Source: Actinoallomurus iriomotensis (GTDB lineage: Bacteria; Actinomycetota; Actinomycetes; Streptosporangiales; Streptosporangiaceae). Taken from it: a DNA stretch of 64,000 nt. A model generated the notes under the pieces. It searched no databases. It was not told where the DNA came from and saw only the letters and a program-made list of their open reading frames with translations. The position numbers and the translations under genes were made by a program. Shown piece after piece: positions 42,772 through 50,914 of this stretch. The DNA is taken from positions 434,001 to 498,000 of the forward strand of contig NZ_BSTJ01000008.1 of NCBI RefSeq assembly GCF_030269445.1. The letters are read 5' to 3'. The first letter of the stretch is position 1; each line of letters opens with the position of its first letter.

Positions 42772-42829
42772 GATCCTCAGGATCGGGCCCGTACGGAGGA
42801 CGCACTAGCAGGTGTTCCGCTGGCAGGTC

Positions 42830-42844
42830 ATAGAGTTCCTCTAT
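42830..42844. promoter_or_regulatory. ATAGAG-TTC-CTCTAT palindrome at the LysR start codon
   Basis: Perfect 6-bp arms with a 3-base centre. The right arm covers the first two bases of the LysR ATG, and there is no ribosome site upstream. This is typical of a LysR autoregulatory box, and it can also serve the divergent exporter promoter. Role inferred from position. Confidence 0.6.
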
Positions 42845-43739
42845 GGCTCAACGTCTGCCGGACCTGGAGGCGCTCGAACTGCTCGTCGCCGTCGCCGAGA
42901 CGGGCAGCCTCGGGCAGGCGGCGGCGCGGCAGCGGATCAGCCAGCCGTCCGCCAGCGCCCGGATGCGCACGCTCGAACGCCGGCTGGGCGTCCGCCTGCT
43001 CGTACGCTCGCCCAGCGGTTCCCGGCTCACCTCCGCCGGGCTCGTGGTCACCGACTGGGCGAGGACCGTGCTCGAACCGGCGTACGCGCTGGTCGAGGGC
43101 GTCTCCGCCCTTCGCGCCCGCCAGCACGGCCGGTTGCGCGTGGCCGCGAGCCTGACCATCGCCGAGCACCTGATGCCGGGCTGGCTCGTCACGCTGCGCG
43201 ACGTCGACCCGGGCGTGCACGTCGAGCTGAACGTCGCCAACAGCGCCCATGTGATCGAGCGTCTTCGCGGCGGCGAGGCCGACCTGGGGTTCATCGAGGG
43301 CCGCGGGGCACCGCGCGACCTGCACAGCCGTGCGGTGGCCCGCGACCGGCTCGTCGTGGTGGTCGCCCCGGCCCACGCGTGGTCACGCAAACGCCGTCCG
43401 CTGCGCCCGGTGGAGCTCGCCACGACGCCGCTGCTGCTGCGGGAGGCGGGCTCGGGCACGCGCGAGACCCTGGAGGCGGCCCTGGCCGCTTACGGGGGAG
43501 TGACCGAGCCCGCGCTCGAACTGGGCGGCACCGCTCCGCTGCGCATCGCGGCGATCTCCGGTACGGCCCCGGCCGTGCTGAGCGCGCTGGCCGTCGCGGA
43601 CGAGATCGCGGCGGGCCGCCTGGTCGAGGTCCCCAGCGAGCTGAACCTCGACCGCGTCCTGCGCGCCGTCTGGCCCCGCGGCCGCGAGCTGCCCGACGCC
43701 GCGGTACGTCTTCTCCACGTCACGCGTGGCCGGTCGTGA
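42843..43739 (+). CDS. LysR-family transcriptional regulator
   Basis: 298 residues. N-terminal helix-turn-helix: LEALELLVAVAETGSLGQAAARQRISQPSASARMRTLERRLG. The effector domain (90-295) has two lobes with the GEADLGFIEG and RDRLVVVVAP segments. It lies head to head with the YeiH exporter gene and most likely controls it in response to a sulfur oxyanion. The last 28 codons lie in the first unit of a tandem duplication; a diverged copy of these codons follows in the next 90 bases. Confidence 0.93.
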   Translation: MAQRLPDLEALELLVAVAETGSLGQAAARQRISQPSASARMRTLERRLGVRLLVRSPSGSRLTSAGLVVTDWARTVLEPAYALVEGVSALRARQHGRLRVAASLTIAEHLMPGWLVTLRDVDPGVHVELNVANSAHVIERLRGGEADLGFIEGRGAPRDLHSRAVARDRLVVVVAPAHAWSRKRRPLRPVELATTPLLLREAGSGTRETLEAALAAYGGVTEPALELGGTAPLRIAAISGTAPAVLSALAVADEIAAGRLVEVPSELNLDRVLRAVWPRGRELPDAAVRLLHVTRGRS

Positions 43740-43996
43740 TGCGGTGGGTAGGCGGGGGGGCCCGGTTCGTGGGCGGCCTGCGTTCCGCGGGTCAGGTCGG
43801 CGGCGCGTACGGCGGTCCTGTGTATCGTCTGGTCGTGGGGCTGCGGACTGTCCGGCGCCGGGGTGCGTCTTCTTCACGTCACCCGTGGCTGGCCGTGATG
43901 CGGTGGGTCGGGCGCGGGTAGGCGGGGCGGAAGGCGGGGGTGCCCGGCTCGTGGGCGGCCTGCGTTCCGCAGGTCAGGTCGGCGGCGCGTACGGCG
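43656..43996. repeat. tandem duplication of the LysR/CobW 3'-3' junction
   Basis: Unit 1 (43656-43814) and unit 2 (43815-43996) lie head to tail. Both begin GTCCTG, share the run CGTCTTCT-CACGTCAC-CGTGGC, then TGATGCGGTGGGT, and end with about 50 nearly identical bases ending GTACGGCG. Unit 1 holds the real LysR C-terminus plus a decayed copy of the CobW 3' end. Unit 2 holds a decayed LysR end plus the real CobW end. Unit 2 carries 23 extra bases in the middle. Confidence 0.9.
43812..43900 (+). pseudogene. decayed copy of the LysR C-terminus
   Basis: One frame reads AVLCIVWSWGCGLSGAGVRLLHVTRGWP then TGA. It aligns with the real LysR end RVLRAVWPRGRELPDAAVRLLHVTRG, including the same stop position. 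It has no start of its own and is a remnant of the junction duplication. Confidence 0.75.
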
Positions 43997-44976
43997 TCGG
44001 CGGTCGCCCGGTCCAGGTCCTCCGGCGTCCACGCGATCCGCAGGTTGAACGCCGCACGGCCACTGGACGCGCGCGCCGGGCCGGTCACGTCCAGCCGGGG
44101 CTCCCCGCCGGCCTCCGTGAGGCTCGCCTTCACCAGGCCGCCGGGCGTGTCCAGGCTGAGCTTGGCGTGCCCGACCAGCGCACCGGCGGACGCGCAGGCC
44201 GACGACAGCGTCGCCAGCGCCGTGGTCGCCCACCGCGCCGGGTGGAAGCCCGACCTCGGCGCGGTCAGCGTCACCGCGTGGTTGAGCCAGGCCAGCGCCG
44301 CTTCCGCCGCGGCGTACCGGTCATAGTCCAGCTCCGGGTCCTCGGCGGTGTCGGCGACCGGATCCGCCAGGGCCGCCAGCAGCTCGGTGACCTCGCCGCG
44401 CGCGGCCGTGTACGGCACCACGCGTGCGGCCGGGTAGCGCCGGCCGACGTCGGCCAGGAGGGCGGGCAGCCGATCCTCCGGCACGGTGTCGATCTTGTTC
44501 ACGGCGATGACGTCCGCCTCGGCGAGCTGGTGGGCGTACAGGTACGCCAGGTCGGACTCCGCGCCGACGTCCCAGGCGCGGGCGAAGAGCCGGTAGCGGT
44601 CCGGGTCGACGACCGCGGTCAGGGGTGCGACGCGGAGCCGGTCGCCGTGGTCGCGGCGGAGCGGGCGGACCACCGTGGCTCGCAGGTCGGTGCAGCTGCC
44701 GACGGCCTCGGCCAGGACGACGTCCACGTCGTCGTCCAGCAGGGAGGTCACGACCGCCGCCAGGTCTTCGAACCGGCAGCAGAAGCACCCGTCGGTCACC
44801 TCGGACACGCGCGCCACCTCGGCGCGGGCGAGCCGGGTGTCCACGAGGTCGCGTCCCTGGTCGTTGGTGACCACCGCGACCCGGCGGCCCTCGGCGGAGA
44901 ACCGCCGGGCCGCCGCGAGCAACGTGGTCGTCTTGCCGGCACCGAGAAAGCCGCCGAAGGGGGCGAAGGTCGCCAT
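43879..44976 (-). CDS. CobW/G3E family GTPase
   Basis: 365 residues, ATG preceded by GGAG. N-terminal P-loop GGFLGAGKTT (8-17), then the CxCC metal motif GCFCCRF (Cys64, Cys66, Cys67), NKIDTV for guanine recognition, and a C-terminal CobW_C-like domain rich in His (GFHPARWATT, HRITASHG). Members deliver Zn, Co or other metals to client enzymes or serve as zinc-starvation chaperones. Here the C-terminal region is degenerate compared with canonical CobW, so the metal is uncertain. Divergent from the GH116 gene. Confidence 0.88.
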   Translation of the reverse strand: MATFAPFGGFLGAGKTTTLLAAARRFSAEGRRVAVVTNDQGRDLVDTRLARAEVARVSEVTDGCFCCRFEDLAAVVTSLLDDDVDVVLAEAVGSCTDLRATVVRPLRRDHGDRLRVAPLTAVVDPDRYRLFARAWDVGAESDLAYLYAHQLAEADVIAVNKIDTVPEDRLPALLADVGRRYPAARVVPYTAARGEVTELLAALADPVADTAEDPELDYDRYAAAEAALAWLNHAVTLTAPRSGFHPARWATTALATLSSACASAGALVGHAKLSLDTPGGLVKASLTEAGGEPRLDVTGPARASSGRAAFNLRIAWTPEDLDRATADAVRAADLTCGTQAAHEPGTPAFRPAYPRPTHRITASHG

Positions 44977-45029
44977 GTCACGCTCCAGGAGTCGTTGACA
45001 GCGCGCCGAGGCTAACTTATTTTTCCCGA

Positions 45030-45054
45030 GAAATCGATTTCAGAAATCGATTTC
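45030..45054. promoter_or_regulatory. two adjacent GAAATCGATTTC palindromes
   Basis: Two perfect 12-bp palindromes, 45030-45041 and 45043-45054, are separated by one A. They resemble LacI/GalR-type operators centred on CG. They lie 17 bases before the GH116 start, between that gene and the divergent CobW gene, in an AT-rich patch. No LacI gene is in the window. Likely a sugar-responsive repressor site for the GH116 gene. Confidence 0.75.
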
Positions 45055-45070
45055 TTGGGAGGGGCGGAAC

Positions 45071-48000
45071 ATGAACGAGCACCACACGGACTGTTGCGGC
45101 GGCAGATGCGGCGGCCACGGCGGACCGGTCAGCCGCCGAGGATTCCTCGGCATGTCGGCCGCCGCGGCGAGCGCGGCCCTGCTCGCCGCGCACGCCCGCG
45201 ACGCGCTCGCCGCGGGCACGCTGCCGGACCAGTCGCTCGTGCCCGCCGCCAAGCCCGTACCCTCCGGGCTGCGCGAACGCGGCGTGCCGACCCGTTACAC
45301 CGGCTCCGACCTGCGCTACATCGGCATGCCGGTGGGCGGCGGCTGCTGCGGTCAGGTCTACCTCGGCGGCGACGGGCGGCTCTGGTACTGGGACGTCGAC
45401 AACGGCCCGGTCGCGCCCGGCGCCGAGGGCGGCGGCAGCACCTACGCGGCGCCGCGCGACCCGTTCTTCCCGTTCGGCCAGGGCGTCGTGATCAAGACCA
45501 CCGGCGACCGGGCCCGCCGCGTCGACGGCGACGGGTTCGACGACGTGGCCTTCACCGGCCAGTACCCGATCGGCCGCGTCGACTACCGCGCCCCGGAGTG
45601 CCCGGTCCGGGTCCGGCTGGAGGCCTACTCGCCGTTCGTCCCGGGGGAGGCCGACGACTCGACGCTGCCGGTCACCGTCCTCGCCTACACCGTCACCAAC
45701 ACGTCCTCGCGTCCCGTGCGCGCCGAGCTCACCGCCTGGGCCGAGAACCCCGTCTGCCTGCGTGCCCGCTCGCAGCAGCCGGTCCTGCTGTCCGGCGAGC
45801 GGGTCGGCGGCGCGGGGTTCGCGGGCGTGGAGTTCACCGCCGCCGCGGGCGAGGCCGGCCAGCCCCGGCCGGACATCGTGTTCGAGGACTGGGAGCGCAC
45901 CACCTATGAGGGCTGGAGCGTGGCGGGCGACGCGTTCGGCGCCGGACCGGTTCTCGCCGACCAGGTGCCGGACTACATGAAGCGCTTCGGCGACCTGCGC
46001 GTCTCCGGGCAGCGGTTCGTCACCTCGCACAACTTCCAGGCCGCGAACGGCGACGCCGGGCGGGCCGACGCGTACACCGGCAAGCTGACCAGCCAGAACT
46101 TCACCATCGAGCGCCGCTACGTCACCGTGCGGGTCGGGGGCGGAGCCGACGCGGCGCACACCTGCGCCCGTGTCGTCGTGGACGGCGCCGTCGTCGCCTC
46201 GGTCACCGGTGACAACACCGAGCCGCTCACCGTACGCGGCATGGACCTGATCCGGCATCAGGGCAGGACGGCTCACATCGAGATCGTCGACGAGGCCACC
46301 GGCGGCTGGGGCCACGTGAACGTCGACCGGATCGTCTTCACCGACGTTCCGCCCTCCAAACAGCCGATCGACACGCTCACCGACGGTGGCACGGTCACGC
46401 TCGCGGCGCTCGAGCCGGACGCCCGCGTCCGCCCGTCGCTCGCGAAGTGGAGCACACCCGAGGAGATCGCCGAGGCGGGCGCCGGACCCGGTCAGATCGA
46501 CGGCGGCCTGGGCACGATCGCCGGCGCGGTCACGGTGCCCGTCCGGCTCGGCCCGGGGCAGAGCCGCACCGTACGGTTCGCCTACGCGTGGTACTTCCCG
46601 GTGCCCGACCGTGCCGCCCTGTCGTTCCTGTCCGGAAGTGCCACGTTGCGCCGCCACTACGCCGAGCGGTTCGACTCGGCGTCCGATGTCATGCGCCATC
46701 TCGCCCGGGAGATCGAACGGCTGGAGACGGTCACCCGGAAGTGGGTGGACACCTGGTACACCGACGCGACACTGCCGCACTGGTTCCTCGAGCGCACGCT
46801 CGCCACGGCGTCGACGCTGGCCACCTCCACCTGCCTGAAGTTCGCCGGCGGCCGGTTCTACGCGTGGGAGGGCGTCGGCTGCTGCGCGGGCACCTGCGAA
46901 CACGTGTGGAACTACGCGCAGGCGATCGGCCGCCTGTTCCCCTCGATCGAGCGCGACACACGCGAACGCGTCGACCTGGGCATCGGCTTCCACACCGGCA
47001 CCGGGGAGATCGGCAACCGGGCCGAGGCCGACATGGGCTGGGCGACGGACGGCCAGTGCGGCACGATCCTGCGGATCTACCGCGAACACCAGATGACGCG
47101 GGACACGGCGTTCCTGCGCCGGGTCTGGCCACGTGCCAAGCAGGCGCTGGGCTGGGTGATGAGCCGCGACGACCGGCAGGACGGCACGCTCGAAGGGCCG
47201 CAGCCCAACACGCTCGACGCCGTCTGGTACGGCGAGATCGCCTGGATGACCGGCATGTACGCCGCGGCACTGTACGCCGGGGCGGAGATGGCCGACGAGA
47301 TGGGTGACACGGCGTTCGCCAAGCGGTGCCGTACGCTCGCCGACTCCGGTTGCCGCTCGATCGCCACCGACCTGTGGACGGGGGAGTACTTCATCCAGCT
47401 CGTCGACCAGCACCATCCCGAGGCGGCCAACACCAACATCGGCTGCCACATCGACCAGATGTTCGGCCAGAGCCTGGCGCTCCAGCTCGGCCTGCCCCGC
47501 GTGTTCCCCGAGGACAAGGCCAAGACCGCCCTGGCCAGCATCTACCGGTACAACTACGTGCCCGACCCGGCGGCGTACCGTACGGACCATCCGCAGATCC
47601 AGGGCGGCCGGTGGTTCGCGACGGCGCACGAGCCCGCCGTGGTGATGACGACCTTCCCGCACGGCGGCGCCGACCAGGCGAACGGCGACCCGCCGACGTG
47701 GTCGGCGACCTACTTCAACGAGTCGTGGACCGGCCAGGAGTACCAGGTCGCCACGCAGATGGTCTACGAGGGACTCGTCGACGAGGGGCTGACGATCACG
47801 CGTGCGGTCCACGACCGGTACGCCGCGGGGAAGCGGAACCCGTACAACGAGATCGAGTGCAGCGAGCACTACGCGCGGGCGATGGCGGGCTACGGCGTGT
47901 ACCTGGCCGCGTGCGGCTACTCCCACCACGGCCCGGCGGGCCGCCTCGGCTTCGCGCCGAAGGTGCGGCCGGAGGACTTCGCCGCGGCCTTCACCGCCGC

Positions 48001-48277
48001 CGGAGGCTGGGGCCTCTACCGGCAGCGCCGCGACGCGCACCGGCAGACGTGCGAGGTCGAGGTACGGCACGGCGAGATCACCGTCCGGACCTTCACGCTC
48101 GAACTGGCCGCCCCACCGGACCCCGCGCACCTGAAGGTCACCGCCCACGGCCCGCACGGCGGCGTGCACGTCGCGTCGGTCCACGCCGAGAGCACGACCG
48201 TGGAGGTCGCCTTCACGACTCCCACGACGATCGGCGCGGGGCACCGCCTCCGCGTCGAGGTCACCGCCGCCCGGTAG
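45071..48277 (+). CDS. Tat-exported GH116 glycosidase with inserted beta-sandwich domain
   Basis: 1068 residues; GGGAGGGG lies before the ATG. The extreme N-terminus is Cys/His/Gly-rich (CCGGRCGGHGG) and precedes a twin-arginine motif SRRGFLGM and a hydrophobic core. The next part has the GBA2-type N domain (RYIGMPVGGGCCGQVYLGGDGRLWYWD). Residues about 287-426 look like an inserted carbohydrate-binding-type sandwich (GKLTSQNFTIERRYVTVRVGGG, GGWGHVNVDRIVFTD). The C-terminal barrel carries the probable nucleophile Glu600 in YAWEGVGCC, the acid/base Asp716 in NTLDAVWYG, and DQMFGQSLALQLGL. It probably hydrolyses beta-glucosides or xylosides outside the cell. Confidence 0.9.
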   Translation: MNEHHTDCCGGRCGGHGGPVSRRGFLGMSAAAASAALLAAHARDALAAGTLPDQSLVPAAKPVPSGLRERGVPTRYTGSDLRYIGMPVGGGCCGQVYLGGDGRLWYWDVDNGPVAPGAEGGGSTYAAPRDPFFPFGQGVVIKTTGDRARRVDGDGFDDVAFTGQYPIGRVDYRAPECPVRVRLEAYSPFVPGEADDSTLPVTVLAYTVTNTSSRPVRAELTAWAENPVCLRARSQQPVLLSGERVGGAGFAGVEFTAAAGEAGQPRPDIVFEDWERTTYEGWSVAGDAFGAGPVLADQVPDYMKRFGDLRVSGQRFVTSHNFQAANGDAGRADAYTGKLTSQNFTIERRYVTVRVGGGADAAHTCARVVVDGAVVASVTGDNTEPLTVRGMDLIRHQGRTAHIEIVDEATGGWGHVNVDRIVFTDVPPSKQPIDTLTDGGTVTLAALEPDARVRPSLAKWSTPEEIAEAGAGPGQIDGGLGTIAGAVTVPVRLGPGQSRTVRFAYAWYFPVPDRAALSFLSGSATLRRHYAERFDSASDVMRHLAREIERLETVTRKWVDTWYTDATLPHWFLERTLATASTLATSTCLKFAGGRFYAWEGVGCCAGTCEHVWNYAQAIGRLFPSIERDTRERVDLGIGFHTGTGEIGNRAEADMGWATDGQCGTILRIYREHQMTRDTAFLRRVWPRAKQALGWVMSRDDRQDGTLEGPQPNTLDAVWYGEIAWMTGMYAAALYAGAEMADEMGDTAFAKRCRTLADSGCRSIATDLWTGEYFIQLVDQHHPEAANTNIGCHIDQMFGQSLALQLGLPRVFPEDKAKTALASIYRYNYVPDPAAYRTDHPQIQGGRWFATAHEPAVVMTTFPHGGADQANGDPPTWSATYFNESWTGQEYQVATQMVYEGLVDEGLTITRAVHDRYAAGKRNPYNEIECSEHYARAMAGYGVYLAACGYSHHGPAGRLGFAPKVRPEDFAAAFTAAGGWGLYRQRRDAHRQTCEVEVRHGEITVRTFTLELAAPPDPAHLKVTAHGPHGGVHVASVHAESTTVEVAFTTPTTIGAGHRLRVEVTAAR

Positions 48278-48295
48278 CCGCCGGGCAATGGCCGT

Positions 48296-48331
48296 CCCGG
48301 CCGCCGTTGAACACGATCGACGACGGCCGGG
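48296..48331 (+). terminator. hairpin after the GH116 gene
   Basis: 11-base arms CCCGGCCGCCG / CGACGGCCGGG with one mismatch and a 14-base loop, 18 bases after the GH116 stop. Confidence 0.6.
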
Positions 48332-48591
48332 AGACCAGCGCCGACGGCGAGAACCGGAAGCCCGGTGGTCTCCGTCAGGTCCGGCCGGGCGCCTGCGAAC
48401 CCGTCACTCCGGTATCCCCGGTTCACCGGACCTGGTCTCGGCGTCGACATCCACAGAGGCCGGGCGGGTGTCGCGAACAGCACGACGAGGGAGCCCGGCC
48501 CCGGCCGGGGCTGGGGCACCTCCCGGAGGCCTTACCGCGCGACGGAGTCGTACGCCTCTCCGGTCGGACACGAGCAGACGTCGCCGCTCCG
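48332..48591. other. stretch without a recognised gene
   Basis: Together with the weak ORF that follows, this region separates the GH116 gene from the leftward beta-propeller gene. Open frames on both strands lack ribosome sites and signatures. I see nothing definite in it. Confidence 0.4.
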
Positions 48592-48765
48592 CTACAGTCT
48601 CCCCTCCACCCGTCGCAGGACGTACGCGATGGGTTCCGTATGAGACAGCCACCCGATCGCCTCGGCCGGCCCGGGATCGAGGTCGGCCCCGGCCGGCCGC
48701 ATCTCCAGCCGCCCGCGCGGACGGTGCGAGGTGCCCCACGGCGTGCGGATGTGGCGCTTCAGCAC
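48592..48765 (-). CDS. possible small hypothetical protein or gene remnant
   Basis: A frame read from a GTG gives 57 residues (VLKRHIRTPWGTSHRPRG, then RLEMRPAGADLDPGPAEAIGWLSHTEPIAYVL). The second half has balanced composition and looks like true protein, but there is no ribosome site and the frame stays open into the end of the neighbouring gene. It may be the tail of a decayed gene. Family unknown. Confidence 0.25.
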   Translation of the reverse strand: MLKRHIRTPWGTSHRPRGRLEMRPAGADLDPGPAEAIGWLSHTEPIAYVLRRVEGRL

Positions 48766-48872
48766 CCGCCGCCGCACGCGGTCGTTCGCCCGCCCGAATC
48801 CCCGCAAACGCCGTTCTGTCGCAATGGTCCGATGTGATGGCGTCGATTTCCGGCGTCGGCCGCGGAGGGTGG

Positions 48873-50156
48873 CTAAGGTCCGATCGCGTAGTACAGTCCG
48901 AACTGATATCCGACCAGCCAACCACCGATCTGGCGTGGCGCCTGGGAGGTATTCCCCGTCACATCATCGCTCGCCACCGGACGAAGCACACGCAGCTGGG
49001 CACCCGTTCTCGCCGCGCGTATCCGAACCTCCCAATCCGAGTCGCCGTCTTCCCGCTCGTGGTAGAGGTGCAGGCTCACCTCGCCGGTGCTTGGGGCTGT
49101 CAGCACGACACCGGGCTTGACCCATCGCGGCTTGCCGTCGGTGCGGTCGAGTGCGACGGTCCGGTACAGGTACTGGCCCGAGGTGGGCACGGCGATGTAC
49201 ATCCCGGTGGGGGAGACGATGCCGATAGGGCGGCGGTTTCCGATCATGCCGCGGGTCTGTGCGTCACTGATGACGTCGCGGATCCTGGTCGTGGAGACTT
49301 TCCGGCCCGTGGCGTCCAGAATGTTCACGTGCTCGCTGCCGGGCGAGTCATCAGGCGAAGAGTGCGTCAGGTCGACGGCTCGTTCCGCATCGGCCGCCAG
49401 CAGAGTATGCCCGCCGGCGTTCTGGGTGGGAAAGCCCGTCAGCGGCTGCCCGTTGGTCGCGGCGACCAGTTCGTTGGAATGTGTCGCCCCGGTGATCGGG
49501 TCGCAGTCATGGCCCCAGCCGAGCATGACAAAGGAGCCTGCCGCCTCCAGCGAGTCGGGGCATAGGTCTTGTCTGTCGCGGTGCCAGATCCGGACGCCGG
49601 TGTCCAGACGATAAGCCTCCACCGCCGATGATCGCCGGAGGAAGAATCGCCCGTTCGCCACGGTGACGCTTTTCTCCGCATCGGAATACGGCTCTCCGGG
49701 CAACGTCTTCTTCCACCGTACCCGGCCGGTTCCCACGTGCAGTGCGATCAGGTGATCACAAGAATGATCTCCATAAAGGAGCACCACGGTCATGTCGTCA
49801 CCGCCGTGGGCGCACAAACGATCGTCCTTCTGGAAGGCGAGTTTCCAGACGGTCGTGCCGGTGGCGACCGCCACGCCCTCGACGACGTCATGATCCTCAT
49901 CGGGAACGACGGCGACGCCATCCCCGATCACCACACGCCGCGGGTCCGTCAGACCGGCCACGAGCCGCCCGCGCGTCCATGCGATCCGCAGCTTTTCGGG
50001 AAGGTCACCGGCCAACGCCGGAGCGGCAGCTTTTCCTGGAGTCAGGTCATACGGCGTTCCTTCACGTAACCACATGGCACCGGCACTCACCACGACAGCC
50101 GTCGCCGTGACCGCGACGATCGCCGCCGACCTGCGCCATGACCACATTCTCCGCAC
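48873..50156 (-). CDS. membrane-anchored PQQ-like beta-propeller protein
   Basis: 427 residues from a GTG (an ATG three codons later is possible). One N-terminal hydrophobic segment (SAAIVAVTATAVVVSAGAMWL) anchors or exports it. The rest has repeated outer strands ending in the WxxD-like pattern of quinoprotein propellers: GVAVATGTTVWKLAF, IALHVGTGRVRWKKTL, VEAYRLDTGVRIWHRD, TDGKPRWVKPG. Cofactor-binding residues are not evident, so it is more likely a binding or scaffold propeller than a dehydrogenase. Codon use is less GC-rich than its neighbours. A 19-base element shared with 17465 lies about 22 bases upstream. Confidence 0.82.
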   Translation of the reverse strand: MRRMWSWRRSAAIVAVTATAVVVSAGAMWLREGTPYDLTPGKAAAPALAGDLPEKLRIAWTRGRLVAGLTDPRRVVIGDGVAVVPDEDHDVVEGVAVATGTTVWKLAFQKDDRLCAHGGDDMTVVLLYGDHSCDHLIALHVGTGRVRWKKTLPGEPYSDAEKSVTVANGRFFLRRSSAVEAYRLDTGVRIWHRDRQDLCPDSLEAAGSFVMLGWGHDCDPITGATHSNELVAATNGQPLTGFPTQNAGGHTLLAADAERAVDLTHSSPDDSPGSEHVNILDATGRKVSTTRIRDVISDAQTRGMIGNRRPIGIVSPTGMYIAVPTSGQYLYRTVALDRTDGKPRWVKPGVVLTAPSTGEVSLHLYHEREDGDSDWEVRIRAARTGAQLRVLRPVASDDVTGNTSQAPRQIGGWLVGYQFGLYYAIGP

Positions 50157-50177
50157 CTCATGCGCTCGGGGTCCACT

Positions 50178-50197
50178 CCACTTCCATTGTCCAGTGG
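50178..50197. repeat. dispersed element, second copy
   Basis: CCACTTCCATTGTCCAGTGG matches 18 of 19 bases of the element at 17465-17483, and weaker similarity (GTCCT, GGCG, AAGG) continues to the right. It lies just upstream of the propeller gene. Confidence 0.6.
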
Positions 50198-50298
50198 CCG
50201 TCCTGGCGTGAGAAGGCGGTCGGTGTTCCTGTGGACGACCGCAGGTCGTGCCCGTGCTCGCAGCGGGGGCCGGTAGCCGCGGGGCCCACGCGCACGCC

Positions 50299-50379
50299 GT
50301 TAAAAAGGCGTTAAGGGCCCGAGAGGCGGCGCTAAGAGGGCGTCAACGACCGCCTTAACGCCTTATTTCGGGAGTTAAC
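50299..50379. promoter_or_regulatory. phased GNTAA repeats before the kdp operon
   Basis: GTTAA at 50299, GTTAA at 50310, GCTAA at 50331 and GTCAA at 50342 lie on one strand at intervals of 11, 21 and 11 bases, that is one or two helical turns. A GTTAAC palindrome follows at 50374. The 12-bp arms AAGGCGTTAAGG (50305-50316) and CCTTAACGCCTT (50353-50364) also form a perfect inverted repeat. OmpR-family regulators bind such 11-bp tandem sites, so this is the best candidate for KdpE control. About 70-150 bases before the first gene. Confidence 0.6.
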
Positions 50380-50446
50380 TCCTGGCGTAGCCCCTGGTGA
50401 GGGGGCCGATGGACGGCATGTCCATCGACACGTCTAGGAGGGTGCG

Positions 50447-50914
50447 ATGACGCGCCTCGAAGCTTCCGCGTGGCCGCTCGCGGGTGGTAGTGCGAGCGTG
50501 TTCGCGATCGCCGTCGTGCTGGACCGGCTGCCGTGGCAGGCGGCGTTCGGCGTGGTGACCCTGGCCGTCGCGGCCTGGGCGTGGCCGAGCCCGCCGGTCG
50601 CGGGTGCCGGTGTCGGCGGGGTCGCCTGGCTGTGCGTCACCGGCTTCGACGTGCACCGCTTCGGCGTCATCGAGATCACCGGGCGGGACGACGCCGCGCG
50701 TGCCGCGGTCCTCGTGCTCGCCGGTGTTCTGGTGGCCGCGGTGCACGCGCTCGCCGAGGCGCGCGGCCTCCGCCGGCGCGCGGATCCGGTCTGGGCGGCG
50801 TTCCACGCGACCACTCCTGGACCCACGCAGGTGGGCGTCCCGGCGCCCCGCCCCGGTGGCGGGGCCGGGCTCGAAGAGGCCGCCCCCCGTACATCCGACA
50901 GAGGAACCGAGTGA
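50447..50914 (+). CDS. small membrane protein heading the kdp operon
   Basis: 155 residues, ATG after AGGAGGG. Three to four hydrophobic helices (LAGGSASVFAIAVVL, WQAAFGVVTLAVAAWAW, AAVLVLAGVLVAAVHALAEA) with a GFDVHRFGVIEITGRDD loop, then a disordered tail. The loop resembles the extracytoplasmic part of KdpD-type DUF4118 membrane domains, so it may be a free-standing relative of the KdpD sensor region. It overlaps the next small gene at TGATG. Confidence 0.75.
   Translation: MTRLEASAWPLAGGSASVFAIAVVLDRLPWQAAFGVVTLAVAAWAWPSPPVAGAGVGGVAWLCVTGFDVHRFGVIEITGRDDAARAAVLVLAGVLVAAVHALAEARGLRRRADPVWAAFHATTPGPTQVGVPAPRPGGGAGLEEAAPRTSDRGTE

Noticed and set aside
43740-43878. A new gene between LysR and CobW
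   Set aside because: The sequence is explained by the tandem duplication of the flanking gene ends.
50157-50446. A c-di-AMP (ydaO-type) riboswitch before the kdp operon
   Set aside because: Expected because KimA homologues are controlled that way, but no matching conserved segments were seen; the region holds phased DNA repeats.
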